The translations under genes and the position numbers were made by a program. 34,237 nt of DNA from the NCBI GenBank assembly GCA_030524705.1, contig JAUNGD010000038.1, forward strand, positions 1 to 34,237, given 5' to 3'. Positions within the stretch are counted from its first letter, which is position 1. Every line of letters starts with the position of its first letter. Origin of the DNA: Lachnospiraceae bacterium. GTDB lineage: Bacteria > Bacillota > Clostridia > Lachnospirales > Lachnospiraceae. Below, piece by piece: positions 6,371 through 13,585 of the stretch. Under the pieces are notes generated by a model. The model was not told where the DNA came from, searched no databases, and saw nothing but the letters and a program-made list of their open reading frames with translations.

Positions 6371-7687
6371 CTATTCCTCATGTATCCAGTCCAGATACCG
6401 GCGGATGCTCTGCTCGTATCCGTTTTCGGAGGGCTCATAAAATTTCTGCCCGGTCAGCTCATCCGGCAGATACTGCTGCCTGGAAAAATGCTTTGGAAAA
6501 TCGTGGGCGTATTCATACCCAATCCCTTTCCCAAGCTTTTGCGCGCCCTTGTAATGGCTGTCGCTTAAATGCACCGGCACCGCCGCCGGCTTTTCTTTTA
6601 CGGCCTTCATCGCCGCAGCAATCGCAGTCGTCGCTGAATTGCTCTTGGGAGCCGTCGCCACATACAGCACCGCCTGAGCCAGAATCAGCTGAGCCTCCGG
6701 CATACCGACGCGCTCCACCGCCTGGGCCGCTGCCACCGCCACCTGCAATGCCTGGGGATCCGCATTTCCCACATCCTCCGACGCACATATCATAATCCTT
6801 CTGGCAATGAAGGTCACGCTTTCTCCCGCGTAAAGCATCCGGGCCAGATAATAAACCGCCGCATCCGGATCCGAGCCCCGCATACTTTTGATAAAGGCAG
6901 AGATCGTATCGTAATGGTTATCCCCATCCTTGTCATAACGGACGACTCGCTTTTGGATGCATTCGGAAGCTACCTCCAAAGTAATGCGGATCTTCCCGTC
7001 CGCCCCCGGCGCCGTCGTCAGCACGCCAAGCTCCACTGCATTCAGCGCCGCTCTGGCATCGCCGCCGGAAATATCCGCAAGGAATTCTGCCGCATCCTCG
7101 TCAATTTCCGCGCCGTATGCTCCCATGCCCCGCTCTGTATCGTAGACAGCCCGGTCTATCAGGATTCGAATGTCCTCTTTTTTCAAGGGCTTCAGCTCAA
7201 AAATCACGGACCGGGAAATCAAAGCACTGTTCACCTCAAAATACGGATTTTCCGTGGTGGCTCCAATCAGGATCAGCGTGCCGTCCTCCACAAAGGGAAG
7301 CAGATAATCCTGCTGGCTCTTGTTGAACCTGTGAATCTCATCCACAAACAGTATCGTCTTTTTCCCGTACATCCCGAGATTGTCCTTCGCCGCCTTTACA
7401 ACCTCCTCCATATCCTTTTTTCCCGCCACCGTGGCATTGATCTGGGTAAACTCTGCGCTGGTTGTATTGGCAATGACCTTCGCCAGGGTTGTTTTTCCGG
7501 TCCCCGGCGGCCCGTAAAAGATCAGCGAGCTCAGCTTATCCGCTGAAATCGCCCGGTACAGCAGCTTATCCTTCCCTATGATATGCTGCTGCCCCACCAC
7601 CTCCTCCAGTGTCCGCGGACGGATACGGGATGCCAAAGGCGCCTCACTTTTCATCGTTTTCGTTCGTGCATACTCAAACAGATCCAT
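6371..7687 (-). CDS. rarA: Replication-associated recombination ATPase RarA (MgsA)
   Basis: A 438-residue AAA+ ATPase of the RarA/MgsA/WRNIP1 family, which works at stalled replication forks and resembles clamp-loader and RuvB ATPases. Visible motifs are ASRIRPRTLEEVVGQQH near the N-terminus, Walker A GPPGTGKT at residues 59-66, Walker B ILFVDEIHRF around residues 110-119, and sensor GATTENP. The C-terminal domain carries PHYKGAQKLG-like sequence (here HYKGAQKLGKG) followed by YEYAHDFPKHFSRQQYLP, which is diagnostic for RarA. Length is as expected. The ATG has TAGGAG five bases upstream. Its leader toward the deacetylase gene holds a 51-bp tandem repeat. A promoter of its own was not evident. 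Confidence 0.95.
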   Translation of the reverse strand: MDLFEYARTKTMKSEAPLASRIRPRTLEEVVGQQHIIGKDKLLYRAISADKLSSLIFYGPPGTGKTTLAKVIANTTSAEFTQINATVAGKKDMEEVVKAAKDNLGMYGKKTILFVDEIHRFNKSQQDYLLPFVEDGTLILIGATTENPYFEVNSALISRSVIFELKPLKKEDIRILIDRAVYDTERGMGAYGAEIDEDAAEFLADISGGDARAALNAVELGVLTTAPGADGKIRITLEVASECIQKRVVRYDKDGDNHYDTISAFIKSMRGSDPDAAVYYLARMLYAGESVTFIARRIMICASEDVGNADPQALQVAVAAAQAVERVGMPEAQLILAQAVLYVATAPKSNSATTAIAAAMKAVKEKPAAVPVHLSDSHYKGAQKLGKGIGYEYAHDFPKHFSRQQYLPDELTGQKFYEPSENGYEQSIRRYLDWIHEE

Positions 7688-7796
7688 TCCTACTCCTATT
7701 TAATCCTATGATATGATCCTATCTTATCACGCCGGTTCCTCTTATTCCATACCTCACGCCAATTTCTCTGATTTCATATCTTGCGCTGGTTCCTAT

Positions 7797-7930
7797 CTCT
7801 CTGCTCCCTCATCGGTTCCTTTTACTCCGATCTGCTCCACTTCCTGCTGCTCTACTCCCTCATCGGTTCCTTTTGCTCCGATCTGCTCCACTTCCTACTG
7901 CTCTGCTCCCTCATCGGTTCCTACTACTCC
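7797..7930. repeat. 51-bp tandem repeat between deacetylase stop and rarA start
   Basis: The stretch CTCATCGGTTCCTT recurs at 7808, 7859 and 7910, exactly 51 bases apart, and the intervening 51-bp units are nearly identical (about 2.5 copies). More degenerate GGTTCCT remnants continue to about 7735. The repeats start at the end of the deacetylase reading frame (7924). The unit is a multiple of three, but the frame is interrupted by stops, so it is non-coding now. It forms the untranslated region ahead of rarA on the minus strand. Confidence 0.9.
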
Positions 7931-8793
7931 AATATCAGTTCATCCACTGTTACGAACTCGTATCCCTCTGCCTTCAGCTTATCCACCAGCTCCAGTGCCG
8001 CTTCCACCGAGGACTCATAGTAATCGTGCAGCAAAATGATGTCTCCGCTGTCTACATCTTCCAGCACCCGCTGTTCGATCAGCGCCTTATTCTTCGTCGT
8101 CCAGTCCAGCGGATCCACATCCCACAGCACCGGAATCATTGTGAAGGAACATTCCATAGACTTATTCCAGGCGCCGAAGGGCGGCCGAACAAACTCCGTA
8201 TCCTTTCCGGTAATCTCCCGAACCAGGGCACTGGTCTTTTCCACCTGCTCACACGCCTCCGCTCCGCTCAGGTCGCAGATTTTTACGTGATCGTATGTAT
8301 GGTTTCCGATCAGATGCCCTTCCTGCTGCATCCGGGCAATCAGCTCCTCATTCCCCGGTATATTTTTCCCGATCACGAAAAACGACGCGTGTACGTTCCG
8401 CTCCGCCAGTCCGTCCAGCAGCTTTTTCGTGTAAACGCTGTGAGGGCCGTCATCAAAGGTCAGGGCCACCTTTTTCTGTGTCCTGTCCTCCTGCCCTGCT
8501 GTTATACCGCCAGAATCACTGGTGCCCGCATCCTCCATAACTGCGGATGCCTTTTCCGAATTGCCGCCTGTATTTTCTATAACTTCCGATGCCTTTTCCG
8601 AATTGCCGCCGCCCGCATCCTCCATAACTGCGGAAGTGTTTGCAGAATCACTCAGTTTTATAAAATCCATATATGCAGAGGATGCCAGAACTGCCGCCAT
8701 CCCCCAGAAAAACAGGGACTTCACAATCCTGGCTCCAATATACGCAGACCGCCGAAGCCATCCGCCATTTCTTTTTTTGTTCAAATGCTCCAT
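7924..8793 (-). CDS. Membrane-anchored polysaccharide deacetylase (NodB domain)
   Basis: A 289-residue protein: a basic N-terminus, one membrane segment (about residues 22-42) acting as an uncleaved anchor, and a repetitive stalk with NSEKASAVMEDAG-type units. The extracytoplasmic NodB domain comes last. Catalytic motifs are TFDDGPH (metal and base aspartates), HTYDH (two metal-ligand histidines), RPPFGAWN, DPLDW and LLHD. Family members remove N-acetyl groups from peptidoglycan or other amino-sugar polymers outside the cell. The ATG at 8793 is chosen because a GGTGGAG site precedes it and it gives a short basic leader; the frame extends 19 codons further. The stalk is encoded by tandem DNA repeats, so its length may vary between strains. 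The substrate is not determined; a wall-modifying enzyme is the likely role. Confidence 0.9.
   Translation of the reverse strand: MEHLNKKRNGGWLRRSAYIGARIVKSLFFWGMAAVLASSAYMDFIKLSDSANTSAVMEDAGGGNSEKASEVIENTGGNSEKASAVMEDAGTSDSGGITAGQEDRTQKKVALTFDDGPHSVYTKKLLDGLAERNVHASFFVIGKNIPGNEELIARMQQEGHLIGNHTYDHVKICDLSGAEACEQVEKTSALVREITGKDTEFVRPPFGAWNKSMECSFTMIPVLWDVDPLDWTTKNKALIEQRVLEDVDSGDIILLHDYYESSVEAALELVDKLKAEGYEFVTVDELILE
8524..8640. repeat. In-frame repeats coding the deacetylase stalk
   Basis: GATGCCTTTTCCGAATTGCC occurs at 8546 and 8588 (42 bases apart) and GCCCGCATCCTCCATAACTG at 8524 and 8611 (87 bases apart). All offsets are multiples of three, consistent with in-frame slippage or unequal crossover that alters stalk length. 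Confidence 0.85.
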
Positions 8794-8904
8794 ACTCCAC
8801 CCAGCGTTTTTTCTTTCATTATATGACACCGGAGCATGGAGCATACCCAAAGAGAACTTCTTATTCTTCTGTCAGTTCCAAAACAATCGCTTCTGACTTA
8901 CGGT

Positions 8905-9540
8905 TTACGGCTCTTTTGCAGCAGTCGTTTCCGCGTCACGATCCTTCAGCGCTTCCGAAACCTCTGCTTTTTCTTCAGCTTCTTCTTCCGTCTCAGCTTC
9001 AGCCGCTTCTACCGTTTTTACTTCTGCACTGCTCTCTTCGGCCGTTTCTATCGTTTTTACTTCTGCGCTGCTCTCTTCAGCTTCCGCATCAGCTTCTTCT
9101 ATCGTTTTTACTTCTGCGCTGCTCTCTTCAGCTTCCGCCTCTTCCTCATCTTCATCCTTCTGAACTCCATTAAATTCATCCTTGAAACGTCTCTTCAGGA
9201 AAAGACAGCAAACGTAGATAATAGCGCCCGTTGTACTTTTCATATCGACCATGAAATATACAAGACCGCCCAAACCGATCAAATCCAGTCCCGCATACAG
9301 ATAATAAGACCTCTTCTGATCGTCCGTTTTTCCCTCAAAGGAATGCAGCCAGACTACAGAAAGCACATCTGATATTACCCAATAGATTGCCAGAAAAACA
9401 GCAATCACTGTCGGAAACAGCAGCGTATCCGCCACGCCCTTTACGCCGATAAGCACCAGAGCCGCAATCAGCAGGACAAGAATTCCTATAGAGAGAAACA
9501 GGATACGGTTTTCTATTTTTTTTCTTTGCTCATCTGTCAT
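8905..9540 (-). CDS. Small membrane protein with repetitive acidic tail, function unknown
   Basis: A 211-residue protein I do not recognise. Residues 1-125 have about four hydrophobic segments (for example ILFLSIGILVLLIAALVLIG and LLFPTVIAVFLAIYWVI). Residues ~128-211 are a soluble tail of Glu/Ala/Ser/Val with three copies of a unit resembling AEESSAEVKTIE. The corresponding DNA shows repeats spaced 39 and 51 bases. The ATG has CAGGAG seven bases upstream, and it starts 15 bases after the tyrS stop, so it is almost certainly co-transcribed with tyrS. The tail is probably disordered and highly charged. The membrane part alone looks like a generic small integral protein, so no enzymatic role is proposed. 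Confidence 0.75.
   Translation of the reverse strand: MTDEQRKKIENRILFLSIGILVLLIAALVLIGVKGVADTLLFPTVIAVFLAIYWVISDVLSVVWLHSFEGKTDDQKRSYYLYAGLDLIGLGGLVYFMVDMKSTTGAIIYVCCLFLKRRFKDEFNGVQKDEDEEEAEAEESSAEVKTIEEADAEAEESSAEVKTIETAEESSAEVKTVEAAEAETEEEAEEKAEVSEALKDRDAETTAAKEP
9008..9140. repeat. In-frame repeats in the tail of the tyrS-linked membrane protein
   Basis: Three copies of a ~32-bp unit containing CGTTTTTACTTCTGC(A/G)CTGC occur with the CGTTTTTA core at about 9013, 9052 and 9103. Spacings of 39 and 51 bases keep the reading frame. Confidence 0.85.
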
Positions 9541-9555
9541 AATCTCTCTCCTGCT

Positions 9556-10779
9556 TTAAGCCAAGGTCACCTTGCGGAAATTTTTCTTGCCGCGCTTCAG
9601 TACAATACCGTCGCCCTGAAGCTGTTCCCTCGAGATCACAGCCTTTGTATCCGTCACCTTTTCTCCGTCCACCGATACGCCTCCTTGCTCTACTGCACGG
9701 CGGCCCTCGGAACGGGACGGTACAAGGCCGGATTTCTGAAGCAGGGAAATAATGTCGATTCCGTCATTTTCCAGATCAGCCTCTGTCAACTCCGCAGAAG
9801 GCATATTGGCCGCGCTTCCGCTGGAAAACAGCGCTCTTGCGCCCTCCTGCGCCTTCTTCGCCTCTTCCTCGCCATGTACAAGGCTTGTCAGCTCGTATGC
9901 CAGAATCTCCTTTGCCTGGTTAAGCTGGCTGCCCTCCCATTTGTCCATCTCATCAATCTGCTCCAGCGGCAGGAAGGTCAGCATCCGCAGGCATTTCAAG
10001 ACATCCGCGTCTGCCACATTTCTCCAGTACTGGTAAAAATCAAAGGGTGAGGTCTTATTCGGATCAAGCCACACGGCGCCGCTCTGGGTCTTGCCCATCT
10101 TCTTGCCCTCGGAATTCAGCAGCAGCGTAATGGTCATTGCGTAGGCATCCTTGCCCAGCTTACGGCGGATCAGCTCTGTACCGCCTAACATATTGCTCCA
10201 CTGGTCGTCGCCGCCGAACTGCATATTGCAGCCGTATTTCTGGTACAGTGCATAAAAATCGTAGCTCTGCATGATCATGTAGTTAAACTCCAGAAAGCTT
10301 AAGCCCCGTTCCATTCTCTGCTTGTAGCATTCAGCCGCAAGCATTCTGTTGACCGAGAAGTGCGGCCCGACCTCCCTGAGAAGCTCCACATAATTCAGAT
10401 CCATGAGCCACTCCGCGTTGTTGACCATCAGTGCCTTTCCGTCGGAAAAATCAATAAAACGGCTCATCTGCTTCTTAAAGCAGTCACAATTATGCTGAAT
10501 TGTTTCCTTCGTCATCATCTGGCGCATATCCGTCCTTCCAGAGGGATCGCCGATCATTCCGGTACCGCCGCCGATCAGGGCGATCGGCCTGTTGCCTGCC
10601 ATCTGCAGACGCTTCATCAGACAAAGCGCCATGAAATGTCCGACATGAAGGCTGTCCGCCGTCGGATCAAACCCGATATAAAACGTCGCTTTTCCATTGT
10701 TTACCAGTTCCCTGATCTCTTTTTCGTCCGTCACCTGTGCAATCAACCCTCTTGCCACAAGCTCCTCATAAATCTGCAT
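9556..10779 (-). CDS. tyrS: Tyrosyl-tRNA synthetase
   Basis: A 407-residue class I aminoacyl-tRNA synthetase that charges tRNA(Tyr). The HIGH motif is HVGH at residues 45-48, after the [12 protein letters not shown] strand. The tyrosine pocket is represented by [24 protein letters not shown], and the KMSKS loop reads KMGKT. A C-terminal S4-like RNA-binding domain (about residues 340-407, [23 protein letters not shown]) completes the bacterial TyrRS architecture. The ATG at 10779 has AGGAGG seven bases upstream. A tyrosine-specific T-box leader precedes it, so expression should rise when uncharged tRNA(Tyr) accumulates. The downstream membrane protein gene shares its transcript. Confidence 0.97.
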   Translation of the reverse strand: MQIYEELVARGLIAQVTDEKEIRELVNNGKATFYIGFDPTADSLHVGHFMALCLMKRLQMAGNRPIALIGGGTGMIGDPSGRTDMRQMMTKETIQHNCDCFKKQMSRFIDFSDGKALMVNNAEWLMDLNYVELLREVGPHFSVNRMLAAECYKQRMERGLSFLEFNYMIMQSYDFYALYQKYGCNMQFGGDDQWSNMLGGTELIRRKLGKDAYAMTITLLLNSEGKKMGKTQSGAVWLDPNKTSPFDFYQYWRNVADADVLKCLRMLTFLPLEQIDEMDKWEGSQLNQAKEILAYELTSLVHGEEEAKKAQEGARALFSSGSAANMPSAELTEADLENDGIDIISLLQKSGLVPSRSEGRRAVEQGGVSVDGEKVTDTKAVISREQLQGDGIVLKRGKKNFRKVTLA

Positions 10780-10836
10780 TTTTCTTCCTCCTTGCTTTTC
10801 CTGCGGAAGCTGTATTCACATGACTCACTTTTTTGA

Positions 10837-10877
10837 AAACAAAAGCTCCCGCCTTATTTTACTATAAGGACGAGAGC
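10837..10877 (-). terminator. T-box-controlled terminator upstream of tyrS
   Basis: On the minus strand GCTCTCG-TCCTTAT pairs with ATAAGG-CGGGAGC, followed by TTTTGTTTT. The stem lies right after the T-box sequence and overlaps the natural antiterminator partner. Confidence 0.85.
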
Positions 10878-11116
10878 CATAATCCCGTGTTACCACCTTA
10901 TTTCACAGCCAGCTCACACTGTCTGCCTCAGCGGGTACATATGAAAAAAATACCCTGGCATCGTAACGGTTGCCCTCCGCCGCAGCCTACTAAAACCTTT
11001 GTCCGTTCGGTGCGAGGCTCCGGGAGGTATTCAAAAACAGTTTCCGCGTGCACCTCTCATCTGCCGGTAGCTTTCTGTACCTTCCACTGATCTCTACTTA
11101 TTCCCTTCGTCGCTTT
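10838..11116 (-). ncRNA. Tyrosine T-box leader of tyrS
   Basis: The ~280-nt minus-strand leader shows a Stem I with a candidate UAC (Tyr) specifier codon at 11029-11027 in the sequence GAATACCTCC. Near the 3' end is a T-box core AAGGTGGTAACACGGG (10900-10884), a variant of the usual AGGGTGGNACCGCG, and then an intrinsic terminator. Uncharged tRNA(Tyr) is expected to pair at both the specifier and the T-box bulge and favour antitermination. The specifier and downstream gene agree. Confidence 0.93.
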
Positions 11117-11122
11117 TCAAAC

Positions 11123-11151
11123 AGTATAGCCAGTTCCCGCTGTTTTGTCAA
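11123..11151 (-). promoter_or_regulatory. Promoter of the tyrS T-box transcript
   Basis: A perfect TTGACA (11151-11146), a 17-bp spacer and TATACT (11128-11123) on the minus strand, placing the RNA start near 11116. It lies only ~40 bases past the end of the upstream Rpn-type gene. Confidence 0.9.
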
Positions 11152-11188
11152 GAATATACGTCCGGTTTTCCCACTGCCCTGCTTCGTT

Positions 11189-12118
11189 TTAACCGATACT
11201 CTGCCGTATCGCTTCCACCTCTGTTCTGGGTATCCCTGACAGCTCAGCAATTTCCCTGTCTTCCAGCCCGCGCCGCAGCATATTTTCCACAACGCTCCTG
11301 ATTCCTTTCTTAATTCCCTCTTCAATTCCCTGTTGCTTCAGCTCCTCCAGTGCAGAACACATATCTATTCCTCCCTTTTGCTTTCCTTCCATCAACTGCA
11401 AAATTTCCTTTGATCCTGTGATTGTTCCTATCACCCGCCCCAAATTCAGCGGAATCTCTTGTCCTTTGTATTTTTCTTCCAGTTCTCTGTATTCCTTCTT
11501 CAGGATGTGCCGCGATATCTCAAACACCGTCGCAACATCTTTATTTTGGAAATCATATCGGTCCGTATCCAACACCTGCAGCAGGTTCATTTTGTAATCG
11601 CCTGCCAGCTTCTCCATGCCATCCGTCCGCCAAAGCATATCCTGTAATGACAACGGCCCATCCCAGGGCTCTTCTCCATAATATACCACCAAGGTCACAA
11701 CGGGATGCAGGCGGTCCGTTCTCTGCAAGCCGGACAGATACTCCCCGGAATCTGACAGCCTACGCTCACTCCTGTTCTCCCGCACAAGCTTCTCATACTC
11801 CTTCAGATATGACAAAGCGTCATAAATCAATACGCGAAGAGGCATGGCATAATGTACCTTCATCTGATCCTCAATTCCGAAAATCATAAAGCAAACGCCG
11901 CACATGCCCTTTTTCACCACGTCACGAATGCGTACCAACGTTCGGGAGTAGTCCTTCATTTCCAGCATTGCAGAAGCATCGGTATCCATCTCCTCCAGAG
12001 CATCCGGCCGCAGCACATTCCTCCCATGAAAAAACACAGCATTAAATAAATCGGCAAAATGCCGGTTGTCCTGCCAAAAACTCTTTAAAACAGTATCCTG
12101 TTCCTTTTTTCCTTTCAT
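11189..12118 (-). CDS. Rpn-family recombination-promoting nuclease/putative transposase
   Basis: A 309-residue protein resembling the Rpn/YhgA-like group (PF04754 type) common in gut Clostridia. These contain a PD-(D/E)XK-type nuclease fold, and E. coli RpnA promotes RecA-independent recombination. Recognisable segments are HFADLFNAVFFHGRNVLRPD near the N-terminus, KVHYAMPLRVLIYDALSY, and the HPVVTLVVYYGEEPWDGP strand before residue 180. The tail EEGIKKGIRSVVENMLRRG.. ends in a small helix-turn-helix-like segment DREIAELSGIPRTEVEAI. The ATG at 12118 has a modest AGGA site six bases upstream; the frame is open 11 codons further. No terminator separates it from the tyrS T-box promoter. Despite the name, no inverted repeats or target duplication are visible around it. 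Confidence 0.82.
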   Translation of the reverse strand: MKGKKEQDTVLKSFWQDNRHFADLFNAVFFHGRNVLRPDALEEMDTDASAMLEMKDYSRTLVRIRDVVKKGMCGVCFMIFGIEDQMKVHYAMPLRVLIYDALSYLKEYEKLVRENRSERRLSDSGEYLSGLQRTDRLHPVVTLVVYYGEEPWDGPLSLQDMLWRTDGMEKLAGDYKMNLLQVLDTDRYDFQNKDVATVFEISRHILKKEYRELEEKYKGQEIPLNLGRVIGTITGSKEILQLMEGKQKGGIDMCSALEELKQQGIEEGIKKGIRSVVENMLRRGLEDREIAELSGIPRTEVEAIRQSIG

Positions 12119-12183
12119 ATATGGTCCTGGCTCTCTCCCACATCCGCCCACATAATAATCCCTGCCGGGATGTTATGTCACTT

Positions 12184-12212
12184 ATTGTATCACATGCCGT
12201 ATCAAAATACAA
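12184..12212 (-). promoter_or_regulatory. Candidate promoter of the Rpn-type gene
   Basis: TTGTAT (12212-12207), a 17-bp spacer and TACAAT (12189-12184) on the minus strand. The -35 match is partial (3 of 6). Confidence 0.45.
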
Positions 12213-12405
12213 GCGTCCAAACACGGATTTTTTCACAAGCGCCTGTATATACGGGCCAATGCTTGAAACAGCCATCCCCCGAAACAGCCCTGCGGGAGGC
12301 GATGCTTAGGCATCAACAGATCTTCCCATATCCCGCAAAAAGATTGAATTTACTTTCATTCGATAAATTTGTACCGTAAAAAACCTCTTCAACGCCCTGA
12401 AATAC

Positions 12406-12434
12406 TTGAACTTCTTAGGAAATTGTGATATTAT
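12406..12434 (+). promoter_or_regulatory. Promoter of the TAXI-TRAP operon
   Basis: TTGAAC (12406-12411), a 17-bp spacer and TATTAT (12429-12434), ahead of an A/T-rich leader with an AAAGGGG ribosome-binding site. Confidence 0.6.
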
Positions 12435-12503
12435 ACATTAAATTTGTATAAAAAACACTTCATTTTATGCAGAAAATAAAAATTAGAAAAGGGGAATGTA
12501 ACG

Positions 12504-13454
12504 ATGAAAAAAATTGCACTTCTTTCAATGACTGCTATGATGATGGCAGCTCTCCCTGTATCTTTGGCTTCCGCAAGTGATCTTACCTTCACAACAGGCG
12601 GCGACCAGGGTACATATTATGGTTTCGGAAGCGTACTGGCAGGACAGGTGAGCGGCGCAACAGACACCACTGTCACAGCGATCACTTCCGGCGGCTCTCA
12701 GGCAAATATCGAGGCGCTTGAGTACGGCGATGCAGAGCTGGCGTTCGTACAGTCTGATGTTATGGCTTACGCTTACGACGGTACAAACATCTTCGAGGGT
12801 GAAGCTATCCAGGATTTCTCCACAGTAGCTAACCTGTACATGGAGCAGGTTCAGATCGTTACCTGCAATCCTGACATCAAATCCGTAGAGGATCTCAAGG
12901 GCAAGAATGTTTCCATCGGCGCTCCGGGTTCCGGCGTTTTCTTCAACGCAATGGATATTCTCGGCGTTTACGGTCTGACTGAGGACGATATCACACCGAC
13001 CTACGAGTCCTTCGGCGACAGCGCAGACAGCCTTCAGGATGGAAAGATCGACGCAGCCTTCATCACAGCAGGCGCACCGACCACAGCTGTTACCTCACTT
13101 GGTACCTCCAAGGATGTATATCTTGTCAGCCTGGACGACGAGCATATCGACGCTCTTCTTGAAGAGTGCCCGTACTACTCCAAGAACACCATCGCAGCTG
13201 ACGTATACGGTCTGGACGAGGATGTAAATACCGTTGCTGTAGGCGCTGTTGTTATCGCACGGAATGATGTAGCTGACGAGGATGTATACAACTTCGTATC
13301 TACCATCTTCGAAAACATTGACACTATCACAGAGGCACACGCAAAGGGCGCTGAGCTGGATCCGGAATTTGCAGCATCTGTTACTGCTGTTCCTTATCAT
13401 CCAGGCGCAGTGAAATACTTCGAAGAAAAGGGCCTGACCGTGGCTGCAGAATAA
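12504..13454 (+). CDS. TAXI-type TRAP transporter solute-binding protein
   Basis: A 316-residue secreted binding protein of the TAXI subfamily of TRAP transporters, which captures a solute outside the membrane for the DctQM permease. The mature part begins near DLTFTTGGDQGTYYGFG, a typical TAXI opening. Also visible are SGGSQANIEALEYGDAELAFVQSD, a Thr/Ser-rich binding pocket region, and the DLKGKNVSIGAPGSG motif. The signal peptide (about residues 1-24, ending LASAS) has no cysteine after it, so it is not a lipoprotein; this is unusual for a monoderm. The gene follows an AAAGGGG site, uses strongly biased codons (consistent with high expression), and is separated from the permease gene by a hairpin. 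TAXI substrates are poorly known, so none is assigned. Confidence 0.93.
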   Translation: MKKIALLSMTAMMMAALPVSLASASDLTFTTGGDQGTYYGFGSVLAGQVSGATDTTVTAITSGGSQANIEALEYGDAELAFVQSDVMAYAYDGTNIFEGEAIQDFSTVANLYMEQVQIVTCNPDIKSVEDLKGKNVSIGAPGSGVFFNAMDILGVYGLTEDDITPTYESFGDSADSLQDGKIDAAFITAGAPTTAVTSLGTSKDVYLVSLDDEHIDALLEECPYYSKNTIAADVYGLDEDVNTVAVGAVVIARNDVADEDVYNFVSTIFENIDTITEAHAKGAELDPEFAASVTAVPYHPGAVKYFEEKGLTVAAE

Positions 13455-13501
13455 TTCCTGTTTCATTTCGAATGCGTAATTTCACAGTTATGATGCATTT
13501 T

Positions 13502-13538
13502 AGGCTGAGGCGGGCCGTCCTGTCTCAGCCTTTGTTTT
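13502..13538 (+). terminator. Intercistronic hairpin between TAXI binding protein and permease
   Basis: AGGCTGAG (13502-13509) pairs perfectly with CTCAGCCT (13524-13531), followed by TTGTTTTT. It probably terminates or processes most transcripts, leaving more binding-protein mRNA than permease mRNA. Confidence 0.75.
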
Positions 13539-13585
13539 TATCCGGCGCATTCCGCCGCAGATATCCAGGAAAGAGAGGAACATGA

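Larger units (their letters stand above)
12119..12503. other. Divergent intergenic region between Rpn-type gene and TAXI transporter
   Basis: No gene is supported. It holds a candidate minus-strand promoter (12184-12212, TTGTAT-17-TACAAT) and a CATAATAATCCC / GGGATGTTATG hairpin (about 12150-12176) in the Rpn leader. A short GATGCTTAGGCATC palindrome (about 12300-12313) and a plus-strand promoter at 12406 follow. The last ~140 bases are markedly A/T-rich. Confidence 0.6.

Noticed and set aside
7713-8039. Plus-strand frame across the 51-bp repeat with SSVPFTPICSTS units
   Set aside because: It depends on the repeat being free of stops by chance, runs into the antisense of the deacetylase catalytic domain, and lacks a ribosome-binding site.
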